Shown: positions 9,079 through 18,834, counted from the stretch's first letter. The stretch is DNA of 64,000 bases from Bacillus ectoiniformans (GCF_016908875.1 NZ_JAFBES010000008.1:1-64000), one strand, 5' to 3'. Numbers and translations: made by a program. The notes: generated from the sequence alone by a model not told the origin.

Positions 9079-9110
9079 CCTTACTTGTTATTTACACACC
9101 TTACTTGTTA
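9079..9110 (-). repeat. 12-bp direct repeat in the rsbR leader
   Basis: CCTTACTTGTTA occurs at 9079-9090 and again at 9099-9110, exactly 20 bp apart (two helical turns), just upstream of the rsbR start. It could bind a regulator or be chance. Confidence 0.6.
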
Positions 9111-9272
9111 GTGAGGCTGCTGCTTCATCATCATTTCTACGAGCTCAAAACAGAAATCTTGTCATAATCCATCGAACGCTAATAATATTCATATTAACCA
9201 TTATAATGTTTATTAGTCTAATTAAAAAGCAAGACACATTGTTTCGCTCTGAAAATTTTTGGGTAATCCTCC

Positions 9273-9315
9273 AAAAAAAAATAAGACGCTCAGCTAGATA
9301 ACTAGCAAGCGCCTG
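9273..9315 (-). terminator. Terminator downstream of ndoA
   Basis: On the minus strand a long stem (AGGCGCT...GAGCGTCT with inner TGCTAG/CTAGCT) is followed by a run of T. It separates the toxin-antitoxin genes from the rsb operon. Confidence 0.8.
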
Positions 9316-9316
9316 A

Positions 9317-9667
9317 TTAAAATTGTATAAGACCTAAACTGATTTGCAAGGCTTCGTCCACTTTTTCCATCATTTCCTCATCAAGTTGAGTGATTTTATC
9401 CGTTAACCGCTGTTTGTCTATGGTGCGAACTTGCTCAAGTAAAATAACGGAATCACGTTCGAAGCCATAACGCTTGGCATCAATTTCAACATGTGTAGGC
9501 AATTTAGCTTTTTGAATTTGCGCTGTAATAGCGGCAACAATAATAGTGGGACTAAACCGGTTCCCAATGTCGTTTTGAACGACAAGCACAGGCCGCACGC
9601 CGCCTTGCTCTGAACCAACGACCGGGGATAGGTCTGCGAAATATACGTCGCCACGTTTAACTATCAC
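9317..9667 (-). CDS. ndoA: NdoA (EndoA), MazF-type endoribonuclease toxin
   Basis: 116 residues and nearly identical to B. subtilis NdoA as I recall it. The PemK/MazF fold shows [19 protein letters not shown] and [17 protein letters not shown]; the family cleaves mRNA at U^ACAU. The GTG start has GGAGG 7 bp upstream. The antitoxin gene precedes it by 5 bp. High conservation and synteny with alr indicate a chromosomal core module, not a mobile addiction system. Confidence 0.97.
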   Translation of the reverse strand: MIVKRGDVYFADLSPVVGSEQGGVRPVLVVQNDIGNRFSPTIIVAAITAQIQKAKLPTHVEIDAKRYGFERDSVILLEQVRTIDKQRLTDKITQLDEEMMEKVDEALQISLGLIQF

Positions 9668-9672
9668 ACGGA

Positions 9673-9954
9673 TTATCCTCCACTTACTAAACGTTCTACA
9701 GTATTTCCTGCCTCATATTCCGCTTGCATGGCTTCAGATGCGATAGCTAAATTGATCTTCGCCATTTCCATGTATCCGCGTCTCATTGATTCACGAATTT
9801 GGCGTTTCTTTCTTTCACGAAGATACATTTTAGTTGCTCTGTAGATAAATTCACTGCGGCTAATGTTTTCTTGTTCTGCAAAGCCGTCCAATTCCTTGAT
9901 GAATTGTTGCGGCAAGCGAATTAACACCTCTGTTGTTGCGCTGGATTCAGACAC
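9673..9954 (-). CDS. ndoAI: NdoAI (EndoAI), ribbon-helix-helix antitoxin
   Basis: 93 residues. The N-terminal ribbon-helix-helix DNA-binding segment ([20 protein letters not shown] ... [14 protein letters not shown]) is followed by a basic and acidic tail that neutralises NdoA. The start is GTG with GGAGGTG upstream. The pair probably shares one transcript and autoregulation by the RHH domain is expected from the family. The 160 bp between it and alr show no obvious hairpin. Confidence 0.95.
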   Translation of the reverse strand: MSESSATTEVLIRLPQQFIKELDGFAEQENISRSEFIYRATKMYLRERKKRQIRESMRRGYMEMAKINLAIASEAMQAEYEAGNTVERLVSGG

Positions 9955-10115
9955 GAACTACACCTCCACCAATCACTACACCCGTCTCTTTAACTGTCAG
10001 ATCCATCATAACATTTTTTTACCTATGTGGAAAGGTCAAATCGATATTATAGGTGATATAGTTAGAAAATTTTTATAAATCTATAAAATAAGTTCATTTT
10101 TAGACAATTTTCCTC

Positions 10116-11273
10116 TTATATTATCGGATTATAAACAGAGACAACCCGACCATTTCTCTTATACACTCTTGGCACTCGCGCAGTAATGATACAAGGCACC
10201 TCATAATTAATCGTCTCTAGGGAATCAGCCACTTCATCCATCGTTATTTCTTCTTCACCTTGAACACCAATAAGCGTGACTTGTGTGCCCACCGGCATTT
10301 CTTTTGGAAGTCGAATCATACATTGATCCATACAGATGCGGCCTACGATCGGCGCACGCTTGCCATCTACGAGCACCTCTTGCTTTTGCAGCCGGCGAAT
10401 CCAGCCATCAGCATATCCGATCGGCAAAGTGGCAATCCACTCCTCACCTTCTGCTTCATATGTGGCACCATAACTGATCTTTTCGCCTTTTTCCAGTTTT
10501 TTTACGTGTACTATTTTCGTTTGCAGAGAGAATGCCTGTCTTAAACCAAAGGGCAGCATAGGCTTCATTTCACTAGATGGAGACAAACCATACATTGAAA
10601 TTCCCAGCCGCACAGCATTCAAGTGTGCTTCCTTAAAACGCAAGGCTGTCGCACTATTCGCGCAATGGATATAAGGAGGATGGCTCTCTAGCGAATCCAC
10701 CAATTGATGAAAACGCTTTAATTGTTTTTCGAAATATAGGGTATTCACTTCATCTGCCGTCGCAAAATGAGTAAATAATCCTTCAAAGAATAACTTAGGG
10801 GACTGCTCGATAAAATCCGCCATACTTCTTAGTTCTTCTGGTGTTTTTATACCTAACCGCCCCATACCAGTATCGGCTTTGATATGAATATTTAATACCT
10901 GGTCCTGCCGTAAATTTTTCTCTGCTTCCATCAACCAGTCTAATCGGAAAGCCGTTAAGGAAATATTCTTGTCCGCTGCAGCACTCGCATCCTCTGGCCT
11001 GCTTGCCCCCAGCACTAATACGGGCACGTCCACTTTCAGCTTCCTCACTGAAATCGCTTCATCTAAAAAAGCTACAGCCAGTCCATGAGCTCCCGCTTGA
11101 ACGGCAGCCTCAGCCACTTCCCGGTCGCCATGTCCATAAGCATTCGCCTTTACTACAGCAAACAGTTTTTCACCTGAAGGCAAAAGCTTTAATGTTTCCT
11201 GCACGTTAAACGTGATATGATCCAAGTTCACTTCAGCCCAGGTATCCCGGTAAAACTTCGTTTCAGCACTCAC
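10116..11273 (-). CDS. alr: Alanine racemase
   Basis: 385 residues from the GTG at 11273 (AAGGGA 6 bp upstream), giving MSAETKFYRDTWAEV, parallel to B. subtilis Alr; the TTG nine codons upstream is less likely. It is a PLP enzyme making D-alanine for peptidoglycan. The PLP lysine lies in AVVKANAYGHGD (about residue 42), and the second catalytic tyrosine lies in SYGATYEAEGEEWIATLPIGYADG. A C-terminal beta domain with GRICMDQCMI follows. D-alanine is then used by Ddl and MurF, encoded 8 kb away on the same strand. Confidence 0.97.
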   Translation of the reverse strand: MSAETKFYRDTWAEVNLDHITFNVQETLKLLPSGEKLFAVVKANAYGHGDREVAEAAVQAGAHGLAVAFLDEAISVRKLKVDVPVLVLGASRPEDASAAADKNISLTAFRLDWLMEAEKNLRQDQVLNIHIKADTGMGRLGIKTPEELRSMADFIEQSPKLFFEGLFTHFATADEVNTLYFEKQLKRFHQLVDSLESHPPYIHCANSATALRFKEAHLNAVRLGISMYGLSPSSEMKPMLPFGLRQAFSLQTKIVHVKKLEKGEKISYGATYEAEGEEWIATLPIGYADGWIRRLQKQEVLVDGKRAPIVGRICMDQCMIRLPKEMPVGTQVTLIGVQGEEEITMDEVADSLETINYEVPCIITARVPRVYKRNGRVVSVYNPII

Positions 11274-11347
11274 TAGATGTCCCTTCTTTCTTTCAATCAA
11301 TTGCTCCCTTTCTAATTCTAAACTTTAATAAATGACTGTCAACATTG

Positions 11348-11376
11348 AAAAAAGGCTGGTTCAGATCACCAGCCTT
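11348..11376 (-). terminator. Terminator between ydcC and alr
   Basis: On the minus strand a 9-bp perfect stem AAGGCTGGT/ACCAGCCTT is followed by six T. It ends the ydcC transcript. Confidence 0.85.
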
Positions 11377-11388
11377 ATCTTTACACTC

Positions 11389-12408
11389 TTATTTCTCCAT
11401 AGCCGCTGCGTTCATGGACTTCGCTACTTCCATCATTTCTGATTGACTTAAATCTTTAGAAGCGAGCATGTAATTAATCCCTTTGTAAGACCAAGATAAA
11501 GATTGCTTCGTCATCGTTCCAACAGCAAAGCCAAGATCAGCGATTTCTCCTTCAACTTCAGCTGTTTCCATTGCAGCGGCCGGAAGAACTTCCGCTTTTT
11601 CCTGAATAAGAGTAAATGATTTCGCGCCGCCATACGTTAATACTACGCGCTTGCCGCTTGCGGTAATCATCTCATTTTCTTCTAGCAGGCTTGTTCCTTT
11701 AATTTTCGCAGATGGATAAGAGACTGAAAGCTCTTTATCTTTTGTTTCTGTAGACACTGGAATTTCAAGCTGAGCGCCCGTCATATTCTTCTTCATATCA
11801 AACGAAGCTTTTTCAAAACTTGCATCGAAATTCATCTTAGTAAATTTCACATCAACCAATGACTTGCGATCCGCGTCCATTACCTTCACTGATACAGGTG
11901 AAAGATCTTTTTTATTGAACGTAATTTCTTGAAGAGGCAACATATGGCTGTTTGGATATCTTGTCTTTGTTTCAAATACATAATGTTTGTCCGTTTCTTT
12001 AAAGCTTGCTTCTTTATCTTCAGCGATGTCCTTCACTAGCGATTCATACAAGTAGGCCTGACTGCTGTTTTTCGGCCAGTCGCTTTGGAATTTGAAGCTT
12101 TTGTTCAGTGCCGGCGTCAGTACATAGACTCCTGAATCATTCTTTAAAATCATTTGGCTTTGGTCTTTTTTATCCGCCGTCAGTTCCACACGGTAAAATT
12201 GATGCTCCTTGTTCCAGATTTCCACATGATACTTTTGTTTCTCCTCACCTGCTTGCAAGGTCATTTCTGCCGTTGCTTTATACCCCTTTACCTCCTGAGC
12301 CTTTTCACTTAAATCAGCCGCTACGTCCTCCTTTGATTTTTCTCCACAAGCAGAAAGCATGAATAAAGCAAATAAACTAACAAGCCAGAGCGTCCATTTT
12401 TTCGTCAT
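11389..12408 (-). CDS. ydcC: YdcC-like LolA-fold lipoprotein
   Basis: 339 residues. A lipoprotein signal peptide ends in the lipobox LSAC at about residues 18-21, so the mature protein should be anchored to the outer face of the membrane. The body has the LolA/LolB-like beta fold pattern (KGYKATAEMTLQ ... LPLQEITFNKKDLSPVSVKV). B. subtilis YdcC, in the same place between acpS and alr, is expressed during sporulation, but its function is unknown. The ATG has AGGGG upstream. Confidence 0.88.
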   Translation of the reverse strand: MTKKWTLWLVSLFALFMLSACGEKSKEDVAADLSEKAQEVKGYKATAEMTLQAGEEKQKYHVEIWNKEHQFYRVELTADKKDQSQMILKNDSGVYVLTPALNKSFKFQSDWPKNSSQAYLYESLVKDIAEDKEASFKETDKHYVFETKTRYPNSHMLPLQEITFNKKDLSPVSVKVMDADRKSLVDVKFTKMNFDASFEKASFDMKKNMTGAQLEIPVSTETKDKELSVSYPSAKIKGTSLLEENEMITASGKRVVLTYGGAKSFTLIQEKAEVLPAAAMETAEVEGEIADLGFAVGTMTKQSLSWSYKGINYMLASKDLSQSEMMEVAKSMNAAAMEK

Positions 12409-12489
12409 TACTTCACAACCCCTTTCGCATTAAAAATATATGAGACAACCTCTGAAAATATGATTGTCCATTCGGGGCAGTGAAAGTAA

Positions 12490-12843
12490 TTATTCTTTTT
12501 CAATAACGACTTGAGCCGCGGCGTACTCCTTTGTATGAGTAATAGAAAGGTGAACATTTTCAGAAAAAGGTTTTTTTATAAATGGCTTTCCATTTTCATT
12601 CACATCAATTTCAATGTCTTGAAATGACAGCTTTCCTCCAATTCCTGTTCCCATCGCTTTAGCAAATGCTTCTTTCGCAGCAAATCGGCCAGCGGCATAT
12701 TCATACCTTCTGACTTGGCCTCTGCTCTCATATATTTTCCGTTCGGCAGGCGTTAAAATCCGGTCGATGAATTTAGGCTTTTTATCAACGAGGGTTTTAA
12801 TTCTTTGCAATTCCACAATATCCATTCCAATTCCTTTAATCAT
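12490..12843 (-). CDS. acpS: Holo-[acyl-carrier-protein] synthase
   Basis: 117 residues. It transfers 4'-phosphopantetheine from CoA to acyl carrier protein. The magnesium and substrate motifs are visible: GIGMDIVELQRI at the N-terminus, RRYEYAAGRFAAKEAFAKAMGTGIG in the middle and LSITHTKEYAAAQVV at the C-terminus. The start overlaps the end of ydbT by 8 bp, so the two are translationally linked. Confidence 0.97.
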   Translation of the reverse strand: MIKGIGMDIVELQRIKTLVDKKPKFIDRILTPAERKIYESRGQVRRYEYAAGRFAAKEAFAKAMGTGIGGKLSFQDIEIDVNENGKPFIKKPFSENVHLSITHTKEYAAAQVVIEKE

Positions 12844-14332
12844 CTATATCTACCACCCGTTCTATCGTTTTACTTGTTTGGTACCAGTTATAAATATGCA
12901 TGGCATCATCAGCTGCTGCGTCTATCACATGGACGTTCTTTCCGCCTGCACCGACTTTTATGACCGCTCCGATCGTCGCCAGGCTTTGCTGCTTTTGTCT
13001 CCATGTTTGCTTATGTTCAAAAGATTGAATCCGATGTTTCTTCATATAAACAGAGTAGCGTGAAAACGTTCGATAACGAATGCTCAGCTGATTGCCTTTT
13101 AACTCCCAGCCCGCTGACCGATAGCAGAACCAGCCAAGCCCCCACGCAGGGAGGATTAAAAGGATAGACCACATGCCTAAGGGCCAGAACAACCAGCTAA
13201 CCACTGCGCAAGGCCCTACCAGCCACAACATCTTACGAAACATATACCTGTAAGAGGAACGTGCAGGAATCGGGTGGAAATCATTTGAGAAATGATGATC
13301 AGGAAACAATACACCTAACACCCGCAACGCTTCTCTTTTCTTAATCATCGGCATGATCTTCACACTGGAACTTCCTTGTTCATCTAACGATCCGCCAGCA
13401 CTTTCAATTTGGACAGACGCATATCCAAATAGCTGCCGGATTGGATTTTCTGCGAGGGTTATCCCTTGAATTCGATGCATCGGGATCATCACTTGCCTCT
13501 TCTCTAATAAACCATGAGTAATGATTAGCTGTTCTTCACTTGTTTTTAATGTGAAATCCGAATACTTCAAAAGAGTCATTGCAATAGAAACAAGCCACGC
13601 TAGAAACAAGACCAAGAATGCAGCTGCCGCTAGAAATACTAAGCTGTCTTCTACAATATGTTCCGCTCTTTTAAATAGTTTTTCATATGGAATGATTTCT
13701 TGAAATTGTGATAAAAAGGCGATCACACCCGAAATGACTACTCCAGCGCCGCCTGATGTAATAGCAAGAAAGATCAAATCGAACAGCTTCGATTGATGGA
13801 CAATTGTTGCTGACTGATCTGTACCGCTCTCCTCACCCTCCATGTCAACCGCATCCGCATCTCGGAGCTGATTTCTTTTCTCCTTGCGAATCAGGGCTTG
13901 CAGCTGTTCCGCTTCAAACTTCGAGATGGCAGTGAGGTCTGCTTCTGATTCTAAATGATCAGCGGAGCCGGCTGTTTCTATTTTTATTTTGACCAGACTA
14001 AATATCCTCTGCAGGACACCCTCTGATACATCTAAGCTTTGTATGCGTTCAAGCGGGATATACCGTTTCTTCTTCACAAACAAACCATGTTCAATCCGGA
14101 GTTCTCCGTCTTCCACCCTATATGTAAAGCGAATCCATTTGACGACTCCGCTGATGAGCACAAACATAATAACTGCCGCCATGCCGATATACGGCAAGTA
14201 ATACCATATGTCTCCTTCTTTTTCTCCGTTATTAAGAAATAATAAGACTACTAAAGGAATAAAAAGTTCTTTGAGCTGTTTCAAAAAATTTAAGACTGCT
14301 GCTAAAGGATGGAGCCGTTTTGGTTTAGACAT
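12836..14332 (-). CDS. ydbT: YdbT-like membrane protein with bacterial PH domains
   Basis: 498 residues. Hydrophobic segments near residues 27-35, 45-65, 190-215, 235-255 and 375-400 alternate with two or more bPH_2 domains, recognised by FVKKKRYIPLERIQSLDVSEGVLQRIF and LLEKRQVMIPMHRIQGITLAENPIRQLFG. The YdbS/YdbT pair has been linked in B. subtilis to resistance to certain bacteriocins; the biochemical role is not known. It overlaps ydbS by 8 bp. Confidence 0.9.
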   Translation of the reverse strand: MSKPKRLHPLAAVLNFLKQLKELFIPLVVLLFLNNGEKEGDIWYYLPYIGMAAVIMFVLISGVVKWIRFTYRVEDGELRIEHGLFVKKKRYIPLERIQSLDVSEGVLQRIFSLVKIKIETAGSADHLESEADLTAISKFEAEQLQALIRKEKRNQLRDADAVDMEGEESGTDQSATIVHQSKLFDLIFLAITSGGAGVVISGVIAFLSQFQEIIPYEKLFKRAEHIVEDSLVFLAAAAFLVLFLAWLVSIAMTLLKYSDFTLKTSEEQLIITHGLLEKRQVMIPMHRIQGITLAENPIRQLFGYASVQIESAGGSLDEQGSSSVKIMPMIKKREALRVLGVLFPDHHFSNDFHPIPARSSYRYMFRKMLWLVGPCAVVSWLFWPLGMWSILLILPAWGLGWFCYRSAGWELKGNQLSIRYRTFSRYSVYMKKHRIQSFEHKQTWRQKQQSLATIGAVIKVGAGGKNVHVIDAAADDAMHIYNWYQTSKTIERVVDIDD

Positions 14333-14801
14333 CTTCTTCCGCCACCCTTGCCAGCATTGAAATCTTTTGCCTCATTTCCTCCGCTTCCGCTAAATCAATA
14401 GCTGGGATTTCGTGAATGGTTGCAGCTGTTGAGATTTTAATAATAGCTAATGAATATTTCCTTAATATAGGACCTTGCTCTGTATCTACATGCTGAACAC
14501 GAACCATAGGAATTAATGTCCGGCGTGTGATAAAAACCCCCTGCTGCAATTCAATCTCCTGCTCCCTTACTTCATAACGCCACCGCTTCCATCTAAGGCG
14601 AGGCATCCAAAAGACAAATATGATTAATTCACTCACTGCAGCAAATACTATGATTGCAATCCACCACGAAGGCCATTCCTTTATGTAAATGAGCACACCG
14701 GCTCCCGCTGCAAGCAGCCATACGACCAGGCTTGTGAGAAGCCCGTGAATCCTCCAAACCTTCAGTCCATTCGGAGAAATCCTGTTTTTCGGTTCTGTCA
14801 T
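14325..14801 (-). CDS. ydbS: YdbS-like membrane protein with a bacterial PH domain
   Basis: 158 residues. Two transmembrane segments (about 20-38 and 46-66) precede one bPH_2 domain with GVFITRRTLIPMVRVQHVDTEQGPILRKY. It is the first gene of the ydbS-ydbT-acpS run. The 200 bp to cshA hold the cshA terminator and probably the ydbS promoter. Confidence 0.9.
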   Translation of the reverse strand: MTEPKNRISPNGLKVWRIHGLLTSLVVWLLAAGAGVLIYIKEWPSWWIAIIVFAAVSELIIFVFWMPRLRWKRWRYEVREQEIELQQGVFITRRTLIPMVRVQHVDTEQGPILRKYSLAIIKISTAATIHEIPAIDLAEAEEMRQKISMLARVAEEDV

Positions 14802-14973
14802 TTCCCCACTCCTTTTTCTATTATTTTGCTCCTTTATCTGGATTCCACTTATTTCATTAGTTTGAAAAGGTTGTTCTTATCATACCAGTTTTAATTATTC
14901 TTTCTCTACTCTTGAAGATGGACCGGAACACCGCTTCTATCTTAGCAGAACATTCAACAGCCTTGTTTAAACG

Positions 14974-15000
14974 CAAAAAAGCCCGGGAATCCGGGCTTTT
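14974..15000 (-). terminator. Terminator of cshA
   Basis: On the minus strand AAAGCCCGG/CCGGGCTTT forms a stem of at least 9 bp followed by T residues. Confidence 0.9.
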
Positions 15001-15002
15001 AC

Positions 15003-16451
15003 TTAGTTAGAAGAATATTTTCTTTTAGGGCTCTTGCTGCGATCTCTGTTGTATGAACGGTTTCCTTGGCGGCTTCCGTTCGACTTTCTTGAGTTAGAGT
15101 TTTTAGAGCGCTGATAATTTCCCTTTTTCTGAGGAAGAGAAGCTTCATTCGTAATACGAACCGGCGTGCGGTCAGGCTCTTTCGTAATTAATTTCAATGC
15201 TGCTGCAACTAACTGATCAGGAGTGTACTGATCAAGCAATTCTTTTGCTAAGTTATTGTATTCAGCTAAGTCGTTTTTAGCAATCGCTTCTTCGATTTCA
15301 GTCATTGCTGCTTTTTGCTGGCCGATTAAAGCGTCATCCCATGTAGGAGCAGTCATTGGCTTCATGTTCTTCTTCGTCGTTCTTTCTACTTCTTTTAAAT
15401 AGCTCATTTCTCTTGGATCTACAAAAGTAACGGCCATACCCTCTTTACCTGCACGTCCCGTACGTCCGATACGGTGAACGTAGCTTTCAGGGTCTTGTGG
15501 AATGTCGTAGTTATATACATGCGTAACACCAGAAATATCTAGTCCACGAGCAGCAACGTCTGTCGCTACAAGTACATCGACTTTTCCTTCTTTAAAGCGT
15601 TTCAGCACAGTTAAACGTTTCGCTTGGCTAAGGTCTCCGTGAATGCCTTCTGCTTGATAGCCGCGAAGGCTTAAAGCGTTAGCCAATTCATCAACACGGC
15701 GTTTTGTTCTGCCGAAGATAATCGCTAATTCTGGAGAATGCACATCGATTAGACGAGATAATGTATCGAACTTATCACGCTGCTGTACTTTCACATAGTA
15801 TTGATCGATGTTAGAAACGGTCATTTCTTTCGCTTTCACCTTGATTGCTTCCGGTTCAGTCATGAAGCGTTCCGCAATTGCACGAATTTGTTTCGGCATT
15901 GTCGCTGAGAACAGCAAAGTTTGACGTTCAGATGGCATGTGGGAAAGAATAGTTTCGATATCTTGAATGAATCCCATGTTCAGCATCTCATCTGCTTCGT
16001 CCAACACAAGCGTCTGCAGGTTATCAAGCTTAAGATTTTTTCTGTTAATGTGATCTAAAATCCGTCCAGGTGTACCAACAATGATGTGCGGGAACTTTTT
16101 CAATGCGCGAATTTGACGTTGAATATCTTGTCCGCCGTATACAGCCAAAATACGCACGCGTTTGCCGCCGCCAATTTTGTAAAGCTCTTCTGATACTTGA
16201 ATCGCAAGTTCACGAGTAGGAGCAATAATTAATCCTTGAATTGCGTTGCTTTTCGTATCAATTTTCTCAACCATAGGAATACCAAACGCAGTCGTTTTAC
16301 CAGTACCCGTTTGCGCTTGCCCAATAATATCTTTTCCTTCAAGTCCAACTGGAATCGTAGCGGCTTGAATTGGAGTTGCTTCTTCAAATCCCATTTTATC
16401 GATTGCTTTCAAAGTAGCTTCACTTAAATTTAAATCTTTAAATTTCGTCAA
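15003..16451 (-). CDS. cshA: CshA, DEAD-box RNA helicase
   Basis: 482 residues. All DEAD-box motifs are present: Q motif (ATPIQ), [26 protein letters not shown], and in RecA domain 2 ARGLD and [10 protein letters not shown]. The C-terminal 50 residues are basic and Arg/Ser/Asn rich ([17 protein letters not shown]), typical of CshA RNA-binding tails. CshA works with the RNA degradosome and in ribosome assembly, and is needed in the cold. The start is TTG with AAGGAG at 11-bp spacing. A strong promoter and a short leader with a hairpin lie upstream. Confidence 0.97.
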   Translation of the reverse strand: MTKFKDLNLSEATLKAIDKMGFEEATPIQAATIPVGLEGKDIIGQAQTGTGKTTAFGIPMVEKIDTKSNAIQGLIIAPTRELAIQVSEELYKIGGGKRVRILAVYGGQDIQRQIRALKKFPHIIVGTPGRILDHINRKNLKLDNLQTLVLDEADEMLNMGFIQDIETILSHMPSERQTLLFSATMPKQIRAIAERFMTEPEAIKVKAKEMTVSNIDQYYVKVQQRDKFDTLSRLIDVHSPELAIIFGRTKRRVDELANALSLRGYQAEGIHGDLSQAKRLTVLKRFKEGKVDVLVATDVAARGLDISGVTHVYNYDIPQDPESYVHRIGRTGRAGKEGMAVTFVDPREMSYLKEVERTTKKNMKPMTAPTWDDALIGQQKAAMTEIEEAIAKNDLAEYNNLAKELLDQYTPDQLVAAALKLITKEPDRTPVRITNEASLPQKKGNYQRSKNSNSRKSNGSRQGNRSYNRDRSKSPKRKYSSN

Positions 16452-16490
16452 TATTTTTCAATCTCCTTCTATTTCAACTGCCGTATCACA

Positions 16491-16515
16491 TAAAAAATAC
16501 TCTTCATGTGAAGAG
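16491..16515 (-). terminator. Hairpin with U-tract in the cshA leader (attenuator or terminator)
   Basis: On the minus strand CTCTTC-ACAT-GAAGAG is followed by TATTTTTT. Because it lies about 15 bp downstream of the cshA promoter and upstream of the coding region, it would act on cshA transcripts as an attenuator as well as ending read-through from the hydrolase gene. Confidence 0.6.
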
Positions 16516-16529
16516 CAAGAGTTATTGTT

Positions 16530-16558
16530 ATCATAGCATCTCTGCCTGGTAATTTCAA
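16530..16558 (-). promoter_or_regulatory. SigA promoter of cshA (extended -10)
   Basis: On the minus strand TTGAAA, 17 bp, TATGAT preceded by TGC (extended -10). It would give a leader of roughly 70 nt before the TTG start. Confidence 0.8.
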
Positions 16559-16565
16559 TGGATAT

Positions 16566-17267
16566 TTAACTTACTCTACTACTAGCGGTTAAAAATGTAA
16601 AGACTTTTTCAAATAACCCTTTTTGATTTCCCGTATGGCAAATATGATGTTTGGCAGCTGGCGAATAATATATTTCTTTGTGCTCTGAACCAATTTGCTG
16701 ATAGATATATTCTGCGCTTTTAGGCGGTACCATTCCATCGGAAAGCCCTTGGGCAATTAGCGTTGGCACGTTCACTTTTTTGAGGAGCGGCCGCGTAGAG
16801 ATCACGACTTTTCTGAATTGCCAGGTCGCAGAAACTGGTGTTACGATTACTTTTTCCTTATAGCGCAGATATAATTCGTTATTTTGTAATTGTCCATTTT
16901 TGACATCCTTGAGACATTCCCAAATATCTGCAAGCATTTGAACGGGGTTAAGGTATTTGGCTGCCGCACTTAAGAGCACGAGCTTGTCTACCGGATACTT
17001 CTCCGACAAGTAGATGGCTATTAGTCCGCCCATCGAAAACCCGACCACATAGACCTGTTCACACTCCTCTAAGAGCAGCTTTAGTTCTTCTTCTGCATGG
17101 TCAAGCCATTGCTGGTGCCTAACACCCTTTAAGGCAAGCTTGTCCCCATGTCCAGGCAAAGTCGGAGCCACCACTTTCCAGTCCGTTTTATCCTTTAAAT
17201 ATGCGACAAGCGGTTCCACTTCATAAGGAGCGCCGGTAAACCCATGTATGCATAAACAACCGATCAT
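16566..17267 (-). CDS. Alpha/beta hydrolase (carboxylesterase / monoacylglycerol lipase-like)
   Basis: 233 residues from the ATG at 17267 (GGTGGG upstream, protein starting MIGCLCIHGFTG); the frame extends to a TTG further upstream without a ribosome site. The HGFTG oxyanion motif, nucleophile elbow GFSMGG (about residue 80), acid in GLSDGMVPP and catalytic histidine in AKHHICH give a complete triad. Length and pattern match the small Bacillus and Geobacillus carboxylesterases acting on short acyl esters or monoglycerides. Substrate is inferred only. Confidence 0.88.
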   Translation of the reverse strand: MIGCLCIHGFTGAPYEVEPLVAYLKDKTDWKVVAPTLPGHGDKLALKGVRHQQWLDHAEEELKLLLEECEQVYVVGFSMGGLIAIYLSEKYPVDKLVLLSAAAKYLNPVQMLADIWECLKDVKNGQLQNNELYLRYKEKVIVTPVSATWQFRKVVISTRPLLKKVNVPTLIAQGLSDGMVPPKSAEYIYQQIGSEHKEIYYSPAAKHHICHTGNQKGLFEKVFTFLTASSRVS

Positions 17268-17394
17268 TTTTCCCACCGAACCTTTTCCAAAAGTTAATGT
17301 TAGGATGCGACAAAACAACTAAAATTATTTATAAAAGTTATACGATTAGTATAAGAGAATGATCGCAACATCGAAAGCGATAACCCTTTAAACC

Positions 17395-17430
17395 ACAAAA
17401 AAATCAGAACGCTACGACCGCGTTCTGATT
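17395..17430 (-). terminator. Terminator of murF
   Basis: On the minus strand an 11-bp stem AATCAGAACGC/GCGTTCTGATT is followed by seven T. Confidence 0.9.
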
Positions 17431-17436
17431 TTTTCA

Positions 17437-18822
17437 CTACTTAAGAGGTGCCGCCAATGCTTGAACGACTTCTTCAAGCTTCATTCCTCTTGAGGCTTTA
17501 ACGACGACAAGCTCACCGCCCTGAATGACAGAGTCTAACTTATTAATCAGCTCATTTTTATCAGTAAAGGCAAATGTTCTGTCTTCACCTAGTGTGTTCT
17601 TGGCTCCTGCTGCAATAAATTGTCCGAGCCTTCCAAAGGTAAAGAGGTATTGAATCGATTCGCTGTCAATGGTTTGACCCACTTGATAATGAAACAGTTC
17701 CTCATCCATTCCGAGCTCGAGCATATCTCCTAAAACGAGAATTTTTCGGTCAAATCCAGGCATCTGAGAAGCTAACTCAATGGTAGCTTTTGTGGAAGTG
17801 GGGCTCGCATTGTAAGCATCATTAATGATCTTCACACCTTTAATACCGTCCACCCATTCCATTCTCATTTTCGTCAGTTCAACAGAAGTCAAAGCTGCTT
17901 TCATATCTGGATAAGCTATGCCTAGTTCATGAGCAGTCATCATTGCTGCCATGGCGTTCAGAACATTGTGGCGACCTAGCACTGACAAGAAATAATTCAC
18001 TGACGGTGCCGTATTCACTGTAAAATGACTGCCCGTTTTTACCGGTTCTACCGATAAGGTATACAATTCATTGCTTTCGCTAAAGCCAAACGTCTTAACG
18101 TTTTGTCTTTCCATTTCAGCGACTCTTTCTTGCAATAACGGCTCTTCGCCATAATAGATAAATGTACCTTCTGGGTGCAGACCGCTAAGAATTTCAAGTT
18201 TCGCATCCGCAATCGCTTCTCTAGAACCGAGGTCCTGCAGATGGGACTCCCCGATATTTGTAATCACAGCAATGTCCGGTGAGGCAATGTTTGTAAGCAG
18301 TTCAATCTCACCTTTATTGCTCATGCCCATTTCTAATACCGCTACTTCAGTTTCTTCAGCAAGCGATAAAATAGTTAGCGGCAGACCAATATGATTATTG
18401 TAGTTTCCCTCTGTCTTTTGCACGCTGTATTTAATCGACAGAAGATTAGCCATTATATCCTTAGTGGTGGTCTTCCCATTGCTTCCTGTCACGCCAACCA
18501 CCTTGATATTTAATTCATCACGGTAGGCTTTCGCCAGCTGCTGCAACGCAAGCAAGGTATCCTCAACAATGAGAACCGGGAGATCCTGTGGAGGGTTAGG
18601 CACATCCTTTTGCCAAAGGGCCGCTCCTGCTCCTTGTTCAATTGCCTGTCTGACGAATTGATGGCCATCTGTATTTTCACCTTTAAAAGGAACAAAAAGC
18701 TGCCCATCTGTCGCTTGACGCGAGTCGATGACTGCTCCTTGAATCACGCGATCCTTAAAAGCAGAAATATCGTTCTCAATTTTCATCATATCAGTTAGCT
18801 GTTCAATGGTCTTTCGAATCAT
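17437..18822 (-). CDS. murF: UDP-MurNAc-tripeptide--D-alanyl-D-alanine ligase
   Basis: 461 residues. It adds D-Ala-D-Ala to the UDP-MurNAc tripeptide in the cytoplasm. The Mur ligase ATP loop VVGVTGSNGKTTTKD (about 108-122), KTEGNYNNHIGLPL, VLEMGMSNKGEI, NDAYNASPTS and the C-terminal VVKASRGMKLE are all present. It follows ddl by 12 bp, so the D-Ala-D-Ala producer and consumer are co-transcribed. Confidence 0.98.
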   Translation of the reverse strand: MIRKTIEQLTDMMKIENDISAFKDRVIQGAVIDSRQATDGQLFVPFKGENTDGHQFVRQAIEQGAGAALWQKDVPNPPQDLPVLIVEDTLLALQQLAKAYRDELNIKVVGVTGSNGKTTTKDIMANLLSIKYSVQKTEGNYNNHIGLPLTILSLAEETEVAVLEMGMSNKGEIELLTNIASPDIAVITNIGESHLQDLGSREAIADAKLEILSGLHPEGTFIYYGEEPLLQERVAEMERQNVKTFGFSESNELYTLSVEPVKTGSHFTVNTAPSVNYFLSVLGRHNVLNAMAAMMTAHELGIAYPDMKAALTSVELTKMRMEWVDGIKGVKIINDAYNASPTSTKATIELASQMPGFDRKILVLGDMLELGMDEELFHYQVGQTIDSESIQYLFTFGRLGQFIAAGAKNTLGEDRTFAFTDKNELINKLDSVIQGGELVVVKASRGMKLEEVVQALAAPLK

Positions 18823-18834
18823 GAATGTCCACCT

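Noticed and set aside
9317-9954. Mobile toxin-antitoxin system
   Set aside because: The pair is in its conserved chromosomal place next to alr and rsbR, with composition like its neighbours.
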